Shown: positions 25,997-33,500 of the stretch, piece by piece
Layout: each line of letters opens with the position of its first letter
How positions within the stretch are numbered: the stretch's first letter is position 1
From: an uncultured Anaerotignum sp.
GTDB lineage: Bacteria; Bacillota; Clostridia; Lachnospirales; Anaerotignaceae
Assembly (NCBI RefSeq): GCF_934277605.1
Contig: NZ_CAKQVD010000009.1
Coordinates: forward strand, 1-51,169
Direction: 5' to 3'
DNA length: 51,169 nucleotides
Position numbers and translations under genes: made by a program
The notes under the pieces: generated by a model
Seen by the model: the letters and a program-made list of their open reading frames with translations, nothing else
What the model was told of the DNA's origin: nothing
Databases searched by the model: none

Positions 25997-26025
25997 TTGA
26001 TTTTTTAACCAATGTATCCTATAAT
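25997..26025 (+). promoter_or_regulatory. Promoter of tRNA-Thr
   Basis: TTGATT (25997-26002), a 17-bp spacer and TATAAT (26020-26025), 13 bp before the tRNA. Confidence 0.8.
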
Positions 26026-26038
26026 ATTTATCAGTCAC

Positions 26039-26111
26039 GCTGATATGGCTCAGTTGGTAGAGCAATTGATTCGTAATCAATAGGTCGCGGGTTCGAGTCC
26101 CGCTATCAGCT
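26039..26111 (+). tRNA. tRNA-Thr (anticodon CGU)
   Basis: The 73-nt gene folds as a standard cloverleaf: acceptor GCTGATA/TATCAGC, D-stem GCTC/GAGC, anticodon stem ATTGA/TCAAT around the loop TTCGTAA, and T-arm with GTTCGAGTC. The anticodon CGT reads ACG. The discriminator is T and CCA is not encoded. It is a lone tRNA with its own promoter and terminator. Confidence 0.95.
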
Positions 26112-26114
26112 TAA

Positions 26115-26144
26115 AACACCTGAAATTTTTTCGGGTGTTTTTTT
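26115..26144 (+). terminator. Terminator of tRNA-Thr
   Basis: An 11-bp stem AACACCTGAAA/TTTCGGGTGTT (one G-U pair) is followed by a T-run. Confidence 0.88.
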
Positions 26145-26171
26145 ATTGAAAAATACCTGAAAAAACAGGAA

Positions 26172-26208
26172 AAATGTTATTGTATTATTAACATTTGTTT
26201 GGTATAAT
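26172..26208 (+). promoter_or_regulatory. Promoter of the EamA transporter gene with overlapping inverted repeat
   Basis: TTGTAT (26180-26185), a 17-bp spacer and TATAAT (26203-26208) with an extended -10 TG. A perfect dyad AAATGTTA-N9-TAACATTT (26172-26196) covers the -35 element and could bind a repressor; that is inference. Confidence 0.6.
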
Positions 26209-26243
26209 GAACGCAAAAATAAGGATTATCGGAGGTAATACGA

Positions 26244-27113
26244 ATGACAAGCAATAAGAAAAAGGTATTCGGTCTTAGCTTTTTGACAGTTTTCCTTTGG
26301 GCATCTGCCTTTCCTTTGACAAAGGTGGCGCAGCAGCAATTTACATCAATTCCCTTGGGCTTTTTGCGTTGCTCGATTGCAGCCATTTTTCTGATTATAA
26401 TCGGAAAATGCTGTCATATCCGACTGCCGCAGAAAAAGCATATTCCTTTGTTTTTTATATCAGGCGGCTTGGGCTTTACAGGCTATATGATTACCTTTAA
26501 TACAGGGATATTGACGCTGACCTCTGCAACTTCAAGCATCATCATTGCGGTAACGCCGATTTTGACTGCAATCGTAGCATCTCATTTTTATAATGAAAAA
26601 ATTAAGCCGATTGGTTGGGCGGCAATTCTTTCTGCTTTCATCGGGGTTTTAATCCTTTTGCTTTGGGAGGGTGTTTTTTCCATCAATGTCGGGCTGCTTT
26701 GGACATTGGGTGCGGCAATTGTATTTTGCGGCTACAACATTATGACAAGAAGGCTTTCTGCCATGGGCTATAACGCCTTGGAAATTGTAACTTACAGTAT
26801 GATTTGCGGTGCAATTCTGCTTGGCTTTTGGGCAGGAGAGGGCTTCCATCAGATTGCAGGGGCAAGCATGAGCCACATCGTTGCACTGATTTATTTGGGT
26901 GCATTCCCCAGTGCAACAGCATATTTCTTATGGGGAAAGGCAATGAGCTTTGCAGAGCGTACCAGTGAGGTTACGAATTTTATGTTTGTGACACCTCTGC
27001 TTTCTACTATCATGGGCTTTATGATTTTGCGTGAAGTACCCAATGCAGGCACATTTATCGGTGGTGCAATAATCATTATCAGCATTGTTGTCTTTAATCT
27101 AAAAGGAAAATAA
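26244..27113 (+). CDS. EamA/DMT family transporter
   Basis: A 289-residue membrane protein with ten predicted helices arranged as two EamA repeats, typical of drug/metabolite transporters that export amino acids or metabolites. Family features are the opening LTVFLWASAFPLTKVA and the repeat-1 segment TSATSSIIIAVTPILTAIVA. The substrate cannot be told. AGGAGG-like GGAGG precedes ATG 26244. It is convergent with dsdA, sharing a terminator. Confidence 0.9.
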   Translation: MTSNKKKVFGLSFLTVFLWASAFPLTKVAQQQFTSIPLGFLRCSIAAIFLIIIGKCCHIRLPQKKHIPLFFISGGLGFTGYMITFNTGILTLTSATSSIIIAVTPILTAIVASHFYNEKIKPIGWAAILSAFIGVLILLLWEGVFSINVGLLWTLGAAIVFCGYNIMTRRLSAMGYNALEIVTYSMICGAILLGFWAGEGFHQIAGASMSHIVALIYLGAFPSATAYFLWGKAMSFAERTSEVTNFMFVTPLLSTIMGFMILREVPNAGTFIGGAIIIISIVVFNLKGK

Positions 27114-27124
27114 GTTTATAGGAC

Positions 27125-27167
27125 AAAAAAGGGAACACCTTTATATAGAAAGGCGCTCCCTATTTTT
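27125..27167. terminator. Bidirectional terminator between the EamA transporter gene and dsdA
   Basis: AGGGA..CCTTT / AAAGG..TCCCT hairpin with an A-run before and a T-run after. Confidence 0.82.
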
Positions 27168-27182
27168 ATGCAGAACTGCTAT

Positions 27183-28514
27183 TTATTTCAGATGTGTGTG
27201 GATATATTCCTCACGAATTTCTTGAGGCACCAAGCTGCCGCCTGTTGCCCAAGGGATATGGGTAGCGTTTGCCATTTTATCCTCTAAGCCCATTTTTTTG
27301 ATATAAGCCTGTACCTTTTTGTCCTTCAGCATAATCGGTCCCCAGAAGGAGGCACAAGCAGAGGGTTCGATAAAGATATCCTCTGTTTCCATCAAATCAC
27401 GCATTAGGTCATAGATATGATAATCCTCCAGAGACATTTCGCCGGACAGCAGATGCTCCATCACACCACCTACAAAGCCGGAGGGACGTCCGACTGCCAA
27501 GCCGTCTGCGTGTGTTAAGCCGGAAAGGCCAAAATCCTTTACGCACACTTCATTCTGCAAGCCGGAGGCCATGCCAACCAGCATACAGGGTGCTTGTGTG
27601 GGCTCTGTAAAGAAGATATGAACCATATCGCCAAACAGCTTTTTAAAGCCAAAGGCAACACCACCGGGCGCACCGCCTACGCCACAGGGAATATAAACAA
27701 ACAGAGGATGCTCTGCATCAACAACAATATCCTTTTCCTTAAACTGATTCACAATGCGCTTTGCTGCCACAGCATAGCCCAAGAAAAGCGTTACGGAATT
27801 TTCGTCATCGACAAAATAGCTGGTCGGGTCTGCATCGGAATTTTTACGGCCAACCTCAACCGCCTTGCTGTAATCATCCGCATATTCCACAACCTCTGCA
27901 CCTCTCTGACGCAGAAGATCCTTTTTCCACTGCTTTGCATCCGCAGACATGTGAACAATTACATGGAACCCAAGTGCTGCACTCATAATACCGATGGACA
28001 TTCCCAGATTACCTGTGGAGCCAACCTGTATTTTAAATTTGCTGAAAAATTCTCTGAATGCATCAGATGCAAAAACGCTGTAATCATCACCTTCCTTCAG
28101 CATGCCATGCTCCAGAGCCAAATCCTCTGCATGCTTCAGCACCTCATAAATGCCGCCACGAGCCTTAATGGAGCCGGAAATTGCCAAATGGCTATCCTGC
28201 TTTAAGAACATTTTGCCGGGAATCTTTGTTCCATAATGCTCCTCCAGCTTTTTCTGCATATTGGGAATATAGGTCAAAGGAGATTCAATCAAACCATTTG
28301 TGGAGATGGTTTCAGGGAATTTCTTCATCAGGAAGGGTGCAAAGCGTGCCAATCTGGCCTCTGCGTCATCAATATCTGCCATCGTGATATCAATTTTCGC
28401 CATGGCATCTGCTGTTTTTTCCAGATTTTCGTTGATCCATACAACTTCCTTGCCTTCTGCTACCTCTTTCAGCAAATCGGCATTCTTACATTTTGCTAAA
28501 AGCTCTTGATTCAT
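27183..28514 (-). CDS. dsdA: D-serine ammonia-lyase (D-serine dehydratase)
   Basis: A PLP enzyme converting D-serine to pyruvate and ammonia. The 443-residue protein has the PLP lysine in SGSIKARGG (K117), the glycine-rich cofactor loop GSTGNLGMS, PCGVGGAPGG, and the C-terminal SACASFWGP. Length and motifs match DsdA rather than threonine dehydratase or diaminopropionate ammonia-lyase. No dsdC regulator or dsdX permease is adjacent. AGGAGG precedes ATG 28514. The aminoacrylate it releases is the substrate class of RidA (2032-2406). Confidence 0.92.
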   Translation of the reverse strand: MNQELLAKCKNADLLKEVAEGKEVVWINENLEKTADAMAKIDITMADIDDAEARLARFAPFLMKKFPETISTNGLIESPLTYIPNMQKKLEEHYGTKIPGKMFLKQDSHLAISGSIKARGGIYEVLKHAEDLALEHGMLKEGDDYSVFASDAFREFFSKFKIQVGSTGNLGMSIGIMSAALGFHVIVHMSADAKQWKKDLLRQRGAEVVEYADDYSKAVEVGRKNSDADPTSYFVDDENSVTLFLGYAVAAKRIVNQFKEKDIVVDAEHPLFVYIPCGVGGAPGGVAFGFKKLFGDMVHIFFTEPTQAPCMLVGMASGLQNEVCVKDFGLSGLTHADGLAVGRPSGFVGGVMEHLLSGEMSLEDYHIYDLMRDLMETEDIFIEPSACASFWGPIMLKDKKVQAYIKKMGLEDKMANATHIPWATGGSLVPQEIREEYIHTHLK

Positions 28515-28564
28515 GCAAAAACCTCCTTAAAATATCGAAGAATTTATTATATTTTTACACCTTT

Positions 28565-28593
28565 ATATTAGCACAGCAGAGGTGTCCTCGCAA
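28565..28593 (-). promoter_or_regulatory. Promoter of dsdA
   Basis: Minus-strand TTGCGA, a 17-bp spacer ending in the extended -10 TG, and TAATAT. Confidence 0.65.
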
Positions 28594-28629
28594 GAAAAAT
28601 GTATAAATTGCTAAACAAGCAAAGAAGGA

Positions 28630-28658
28630 TTGACAGAGAAAGTCGGAGAATGTAGAAT
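28630..28658 (+). promoter_or_regulatory. Promoter of the formate/nitrite-type transporter gene
   Basis: A perfect TTGACA (28630-28635), a 17-bp spacer and TAGAAT (28653-28658). Confidence 0.8.
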
Positions 28659-28707
28659 AAAAAGACAGATGAAAAGTTTTTTTACAATTTAATAAGGAGG
28701 TTTTATT

Positions 28708-29331
28708 ATGGAAAGAGTGAGACAATTTTTTTCTGCAATCCTTGCGGGTATGCTGATTGGGATGGGAGGAACAGTGTTTCTTTCTCAATCCAACCCTGTA
28801 GTCGGCAGCTTTTTGTTCGCCATCGGTCTGTTCACGATTGTGGTGTTTCAGCTGCATTTGTTTACGGGTAAGGTTGGATATACACCTTTCAACAAGCCTG
28901 TGTACCTGATTGAACTGGTGATCACTTGGTTGGGGAACCTTGTGGGCACATGGATTACAGCAACCATGGTACGAAACAGCCGCATTTATGAGGGGATGGC
29001 TGAAAGAGTTGCAGGCATGGCAGATGTAAAATTGTCGGATAATTTCCTCAGCATTTTCCTGCTGGCAGTTTTTTGCGGGATGCTGATGTTTATTGCGGTG
29101 GATTGCTTCCGCAACGTGCAGGGCTCAACATTGCGGTTTATCGGTGTGTTTGTGCCGGTTATGGTCTTTATCCTGAGCGGCTTTGAACACGTCATTGCCA
29201 ATATGTTTTATTTCAGCCTGGCAGATGTGTGGAGTCTGCATTGCTTAGTAGCCGTTTTTGTGATGACATTGGGGAATGCCGTCGGCGGTATGCTGATTCC
29301 GATTTATTTGAAGGTATTTAAACAAAGATAA
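28708..29331 (+). CDS. Formate/nitrite transporter (FNT) family protein, short form
   Basis: FNT proteins are pentameric channels for formate, nitrite or hydrosulfide. This 207-residue protein has six hydrophobic segments and the conserved FEHVIANMFYF block with the central histidine. It is shorter than typical FNT members (about 250-280), mainly at both termini. AGGAGG precedes ATG 28708. The substrate cannot be assigned; formate is plausible in a fermenter. It is divergent from dsdA. Confidence 0.85.
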   Translation: MERVRQFFSAILAGMLIGMGGTVFLSQSNPVVGSFLFAIGLFTIVVFQLHLFTGKVGYTPFNKPVYLIELVITWLGNLVGTWITATMVRNSRIYEGMAERVAGMADVKLSDNFLSIFLLAVFCGMLMFIAVDCFRNVQGSTLRFIGVFVPVMVFILSGFEHVIANMFYFSLADVWSLHCLVAVFVMTLGNAVGGMLIPIYLKVFKQR

Positions 29332-29340
29332 GAAGCAGAG

Positions 29341-29370
29341 AAGGGAGACAGTTTTGTCTCCCCTTTCTTT
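29341..29370 (+). terminator. Terminator of the FNT gene
   Basis: Stem GGGAGACA/TGTCTCCC with GTTT loop, then a T-rich tail. Confidence 0.82.
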
Positions 29371-29382
29371 TAGAGGTAAAAA

Positions 29383-30426
29383 ATGGATGATTTGAAAAAA
29401 ATCGTTGTACCGCTGGTTCAATGGTATCGTGAAAACAAAAGAGATTTGCCTTGGCGGCACACTTCAGATCCCTATGCAATTTGGGTTTCTGAAATTATGC
29501 TGCAGCAGACGAGGGTAGAGGCCGTTAAGCCTTATTATGAGCGTTTTTTGAACACCCTGCCGACAGTGAAGGCTTTGGCTGAGGCAGATGAGGAGGTCAT
29601 TTTGAAGCTGTGGGAGGGGCTTGGCTATTATAGCCGTGTCCGCAATATGCAAAGGGCAGCAATACAAATTATGACGGAATATCAAGGCAGATTTCCTGCC
29701 AATCAAAAGGCTTTACTTTCTCTAAAGGGAATCGGTCCTTACACAGCAGGTGCCGTTGGTTCGATTGCGTTTGGCTTGCCGATTCCAGCAGTGGATGGGA
29801 ATGTGCTGCGTGTTATGTCTCGTATTACCGCAGATGCAGCGGATATCTCCTTGCAATCAACCAAAAAGGAGTGGGAGAGCCGTTTAACAGAAATCATGCC
29901 TTGGGATGCCTCCGGTGACCTAAATCAAGCGTTGATGGAGCTTGGTGCAACGGTTTGCCTGCCGAATGGCGCACCGAAGTGTGAGATTTGTCCGGTGCGG
30001 GCTATGTGCATTGCCTATCGAAAAAATCAAACTGCCGTTTATCCTGTTAAGGCTGAAAAAAAGCCAAGAACACAGGAATATTTGAATGTCTTTTTTTGTG
30101 TAGACGGAGATAGAATTGCGATTGGCAAGCGCTCTGAAAAAGGGCTGCTCTCAGGTCTTTGGGAGCTGCCGAATGGGTTAAGAGATACGGCACCTCCTGC
30201 CATTTTGCAGGAAAAGGGAATTTTGGAAGCGGAAATATTCCCGATGAAAGCACAAAAGCATATTTTTACACATGTGGAATGGCACATGGACTGCTATTTT
30301 GTAAGGGTAACAAAAAGAGTGCCTTCCTCTTTGCTTTGGCTGACTAAGTCTGAGGCAGAAGAAAGCTATGCTCTGCCTTCTGCTTTTAAAAAAATCTGGG
30401 TGGAAGGGCTGAAACGATTGGAATAG
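29383..30426 (+). CDS. mutY: A/G-specific adenine glycosylase
   Basis: MutY removes adenine mispaired with 8-oxoguanine. The 347-residue protein has a helix-hairpin-helix/GPD region (LKGIGPYTAGAVGS then VDGNVLRV), the catalytic glutamate in SEIMLQQTRV, an iron-sulfur loop of four cysteines (VCLPNGAPKCEICPVRAMC, with one residue more than E. coli between the first two), and a C-terminal NUDIX-like domain (from about 228) with GLWELPNG. AGAGG lies close before ATG 29383, 51 bp after the FNT gene and beyond its terminator. Confidence 0.95.
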   Translation: MDDLKKIVVPLVQWYRENKRDLPWRHTSDPYAIWVSEIMLQQTRVEAVKPYYERFLNTLPTVKALAEADEEVILKLWEGLGYYSRVRNMQRAAIQIMTEYQGRFPANQKALLSLKGIGPYTAGAVGSIAFGLPIPAVDGNVLRVMSRITADAADISLQSTKKEWESRLTEIMPWDASGDLNQALMELGATVCLPNGAPKCEICPVRAMCIAYRKNQTAVYPVKAEKKPRTQEYLNVFFCVDGDRIAIGKRSEKGLLSGLWELPNGLRDTAPPAILQEKGILEAEIFPMKAQKHIFTHVEWHMDCYFVRVTKRVPSSLLWLTKSEAEESYALPSAFKKIWVEGLKRLE

Positions 30427-30477
30427 CACCAAATTTTCAGCAGAGTGAACAAAAAAGTTTCAAAATTTATTTTTAAA

Positions 30478-30492
30478 TGATAATTATTATTG
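30478..30492. promoter_or_regulatory. Fur/PerR-like box upstream of the GNAT gene
   Basis: TGATAATTATTATTG matches the Fur 7-1-7 consensus TGATAATnATTATCA except at the last two positions. It ends 1 bp before the -35 element of the following promoter. Confidence 0.5.
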
Positions 30493-30493
30493 A

Positions 30494-30522
30494 TTGCAAT
30501 TTCTTTTTCTGAGAGTTATAAT
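30494..30522 (+). promoter_or_regulatory. Promoter of the GNAT-DUF2156 pair
   Basis: TTGCAA (30494-30499), a 17-bp spacer and TATAAT (30517-30522). Confidence 0.7.
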
Positions 30523-30558
30523 AATCATAGAGGAAATATAGGATAAGGAGGAGTGGGC

Positions 30559-31659
30559 ATGGCTTCTGTCAGAATTGCGAAGGCCGCAGATAAAAAAGAT
30601 TTTTATAGACTTTGGAAAATTTGCTTTGGCGACAGCGACGCTTTTTGTGATTGGTTTTTTGAAAACCGCTTTTCTCCCGATTATTCTGTTGTTCTGGAAA
30701 ACGAAGGAGAAATCGTAAGCTGTATGCAGGCGTTTCCATATACCATTGGGATTCGTGGAAGGGCTGTTGCAGGAGCAATGCTTTGCGGTGTTTCTACCCA
30801 TCCTACGCATAGAAAAAAAGGCTACATGGGGCAGATTTTTACTTATGAAATGAATCATTTGCGCCAAATGGGCTGTTTGATTGCGCCACATACACCTGCG
30901 GTTCTGCCCAGCTATTTTTCCTTTGGACATTTTCCTGTGGCTGATGCAAGCTATTTGGAATGTGCCTGTGTGCCTGCTTTTGCAGGGCATACGGAATTGG
31001 TTTCCATTGAAAAAGAGGATTGGGGAAAATTGTTTCCTCTTTATTCTGATGTTGCGAAAAAATACAGTGGTATGCTTTTGCGAACAAAAGAGGATTTTTT
31101 GCGAAAAGCAGCGGATTATGCTGCGGACGGTGGAAAATGTGCTGCATATATTGAAAATGGGCAGATAAAAGGGTATGCCTTTTATTATAAAACAGAGGAT
31201 TTGTTTACCTGTCCTGAGGTGGTTGCCGCAGATGAAAATTATTCTGCCTTGACGGAAGGACTTTTGAAAATGGCAAAGGGCTTATCTTTTTCCGCAAAGC
31301 TCCCTCCGGATTTACAGCTTTCCTTCCCTTTTGCAAAAATGCAGAGGAAACAGAAGGGTGTCATGGGGCTGTGCAATGCACCTGCGTTGCTGCAAGCCCT
31401 TCGGTTGAGGGTCCCTTATGCCTTCCGTTTGAAGGATACGGTCATTGCGGAGAATAACGGCATATTCGATTTTCAGGGAAATCCTTCTGCTCAAGCCCCT
31501 GTGTTTGAAATTTCCGCAGGACATTTGCTGCAGGTTTTAGTGGGCTACCGTTCCTTATCGGAAATAAGAAAGGATTTAAAGGTTTTTGACGAGGAAGGCT
31601 TCAAGAAATTGGATGCTTTTCTTCCGAAGCAAAGGTGTTATATTATAGATGAATATTAA
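30559..31659 (+). CDS. Eis-like GNAT N-acetyltransferase
   Basis: A 366-residue protein of the Eis-like type (COG4552): an N-terminal GNAT domain (about 1-130) with the acetyl-CoA loop THPTHRKKGYMGQI, a second degenerate GNAT region, and a C-terminal sterol-carrier-like domain (about 280-366). Eis proteins acetylate aminoglycosides or peptides in some bacteria; the substrate here is unknown. ATG 30559 is preferred to GTG 30553 because AAGGAGGAG is then well spaced. The next gene starts 16 bp downstream. Confidence 0.85.
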   Translation: MASVRIAKAADKKDFYRLWKICFGDSDAFCDWFFENRFSPDYSVVLENEGEIVSCMQAFPYTIGIRGRAVAGAMLCGVSTHPTHRKKGYMGQIFTYEMNHLRQMGCLIAPHTPAVLPSYFSFGHFPVADASYLECACVPAFAGHTELVSIEKEDWGKLFPLYSDVAKKYSGMLLRTKEDFLRKAADYAADGGKCAAYIENGQIKGYAFYYKTEDLFTCPEVVAADENYSALTEGLLKMAKGLSFSAKLPPDLQLSFPFAKMQRKQKGVMGLCNAPALLQALRLRVPYAFRLKDTVIAENNGIFDFQGNPSAQAPVFEISAGHLLQVLVGYRSLSEIRKDLKVFDEEGFKKLDAFLPKQRCYIIDEY

Positions 31660-31675
31660 AAATGGAGGCACGCTT

Positions 31676-32710
31676 ATGCCAAGATGTTTGGAATGTGAAA
31701 AAAACAAAACAGAAGAAACAACAACCAAAACAAAGAAAACAACGGAATCGAAGGAATTGATTTTTAAGCCCTTTACACTTCAGGATAAGGAATTGATTGA
31801 TTCCTATACAAAGCCTTGGAATTTGGAATGCTCCGATTTATCCTTTGCCAACCTCTTTATTTGGGGCGCAGACGGAAAAATGGAATATGCGGAAAAAAAT
31901 CATGTGCTTTACATCAAATTGGATTTTAAGGGTGTTCCTGTATTCCTTTGGGCGCCCATTCCTATGTATCATGCAGAGGTCGATTATCGTCAAGCGGTTT
32001 ATGATGGCATTGCTTATATGAAAAAAATCGGTGTGGAGCCGACCTTCCGCTCGGTTTGGACGCCATTTCGTGATAAAATGTTGGAGGCCTGCCCTGAGCT
32101 GTTTTCCATGCCGACAGATATTGCATGGGATTATGTTTATACCAGAGAAAGTCTGGCAACCCTAAAGGGTAAGAAGCTGCATGGCAAACGAAACCACATC
32201 AATAAGTTCCTGTCGAAATATCCTGAATATGAATATAAAAAGCTGGATTCCTCTATGATTGCTGATTGTATTGGATTATATGACCAATGGATTGATGAAA
32301 AGAGTGATGAGGACGCACAGGAAATGGCAGACGAAAGACGCTCGGTGGAGCTGGCCTTGCAGAATATGGATGCACTTGGTTTGACAGGCGGCACCATTTA
32401 TATTGATGGCAAGCTGTGTGCCTTTACCGTTGGGGAACGCCTGCACCCGCAGATGCAGCTCATCCATATTGAAAAAGGGGATACGAATTATGACGGCATT
32501 TTCCCGATTATCAATCAGCAGTATGTTTTGCATGAATGTGCGGATGTGGAGCTGATTAACAGGGAAGAGGATATGGGAATTGAAGGAATGAGAAAAGCTA
32601 AGCGTTCCTATCATCCTGTAAAAATGATTGAAAAATATTTGATTAGCACCAGAGACTTGAGCGAGGAAACGGGTATTTGGGGCGAAGGCGTAAGAAATGA
32701 GTCGGAGTAA
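31676..32710 (+). CDS. DUF2156 (phosphatidylglycerol lysyltransferase C-terminal-like) protein
   Basis: This 344-residue soluble protein matches the DUF2156 family, which has a double-GNAT fold related to the aminoacyl-transferase domain of MprF. Typical blocks are NLECSDLSFANLFIW, the KRNHINKFLSKYP region and the C-terminal IEGMRKAKRSYHPVKMIEKY. A Lys/Thr-rich N-terminal leader begins with CLEC, a possible metal ligand pair. There are no membrane helices, so it is not a full MprF. The start ATG 31676 follows TGGAGG; the ATG at 31649 overlaps the GNAT gene and lacks a good site. Function is unknown; pairing with an Eis-like GNAT suggests acyl or aminoacyl transfer. Confidence 0.85.
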   Translation: MPRCLECEKNKTEETTTKTKKTTESKELIFKPFTLQDKELIDSYTKPWNLECSDLSFANLFIWGADGKMEYAEKNHVLYIKLDFKGVPVFLWAPIPMYHAEVDYRQAVYDGIAYMKKIGVEPTFRSVWTPFRDKMLEACPELFSMPTDIAWDYVYTRESLATLKGKKLHGKRNHINKFLSKYPEYEYKKLDSSMIADCIGLYDQWIDEKSDEDAQEMADERRSVELALQNMDALGLTGGTIYIDGKLCAFTVGERLHPQMQLIHIEKGDTNYDGIFPIINQQYVLHECADVELINREEDMGIEGMRKAKRSYHPVKMIEKYLISTRDLSEETGIWGEGVRNESE

Positions 32711-32724
32711 TTTCCGACTTTTTC
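32699..32724 (+). terminator. Terminator containing the DUF2156 stop codon
   Basis: Stem AGTCGGA (32700-32706)/TCCGACT (32713-32719) encloses loop GTAATT, which contains the TAA stop (32708-32710). A T-run follows. Confidence 0.8.
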
Positions 32725-32772
32725 CTTTTCAAAAGAAATATAAAAATTCCTACTTTTTTTATCAAATATGTA

Positions 32773-32801
32773 TTGACAAAACAGTATTTCTAATTTATAA
32801 T
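32773..32801 (+). promoter_or_regulatory. Consensus promoter of the reverse rubrerythrin gene
   Basis: Perfect TTGACA (32773-32778), 17-bp spacer and perfect TATAAT (32796-32801). Such a strong promoter usually needs a repressor; a PerR-like box overlaps the -10. Confidence 0.9.
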
Positions 32802-32809
32802 GATTATCA
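32795..32809. promoter_or_regulatory. PerR-like box over the rubrerythrin -10 element
   Basis: TTATAATGATTATCA differs from the PerR consensus TTATAATnATTATAA at one base, and from the Fur consensus TGATAATnATTATCA at one base. Its position on the -10 fits repression. Confidence 0.7.
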
Positions 32810-32869
32810 GATAACAATAATTTATCAATTTAAACATAAAACAACGAGAGATTTAAGGAGGAAAAAATT

Positions 32870-33415
32870 ATGAAAAAATTTGTATGTTCTGTATGTGGTT
32901 ATGTTCATGTTGGCGATTCTGCACCCGCAGAATGTCCCGTTTGCCATGTTGGCGCAGATAAGTTCGTAGAACAGAAGGACGGCGAAATGGAATGGGCTGC
33001 TGAACACGTTGTTGGCGTTGCACAGGGTTCCAGCGAAGATATCATGGCTGACCTGAGAGCAAACTTCGAGGGCGAATGTACTGAGGTTGGTATGTATCTG
33101 GCAATGGCAAGAGTAGCGCACAGAGAAGGCTATCCCGAAATCGGTCTGTACTGGGAAAAGGCTGCTTTTGAAGAAGCAGAACACGCTGCAAAATTCGCTG
33201 AACTGCTGGGCGAAGTAGTAACAGATTCCACAAAGAAAAATCTGGAATTGAGAATTGATGCAGAAAACGGCGCAACAGCAGGTAAATTTGATCTGGCTAA
33301 GAGAGCAAAGGCTGCAAATCTGGATGCAATCCATGATACAGTACACGAAATGGCTCGTGACGAAGCAAGACACGGCAAAGCATTCTTGGGCCTGTATAAC
33401 AGATACTTCAAATAA
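32870..33415 (+). CDS. Reverse rubrerythrin (rubredoxin-first NADH peroxidase)
   Basis: The 181-residue protein has a rubredoxin domain at the N-terminus (CSVCGYVHVG then CPVC) followed by a ferritin-like four-helix di-iron domain with EGECTEVGMYL, EEAEHAAKF and the final EMARDEARHG. This inverted domain order defines reverse rubrerythrins, which reduce hydrogen peroxide and help protect clostridia from oxygen. AAGGAGG precedes ATG 32870. The gene stands alone behind a strong promoter with a PerR-like box, in line with PerR control of such genes in Clostridium acetobutylicum. Confidence 0.95.
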   Translation: MKKFVCSVCGYVHVGDSAPAECPVCHVGADKFVEQKDGEMEWAAEHVVGVAQGSSEDIMADLRANFEGECTEVGMYLAMARVAHREGYPEIGLYWEKAAFEEAEHAAKFAELLGEVVTDSTKKNLELRIDAENGATAGKFDLAKRAKAANLDAIHDTVHEMARDEARHGKAFLGLYNRYFK

Positions 33416-33437
33416 TTTAAAAATAACGAAAAAACGG

Positions 33438-33464
33438 AAGGACGGGAGAAATCCCGTCCTTTTT
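33438..33464 (+). terminator. Terminator of the reverse rubrerythrin gene
   Basis: Stem AGGACGGGA/TCCCGTCCT with GAAA loop, then a T-run. Confidence 0.9.
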
Positions 33465-33500
33465 GTGATATGATACTTATATAATCTAAGGAGGTGCTTT

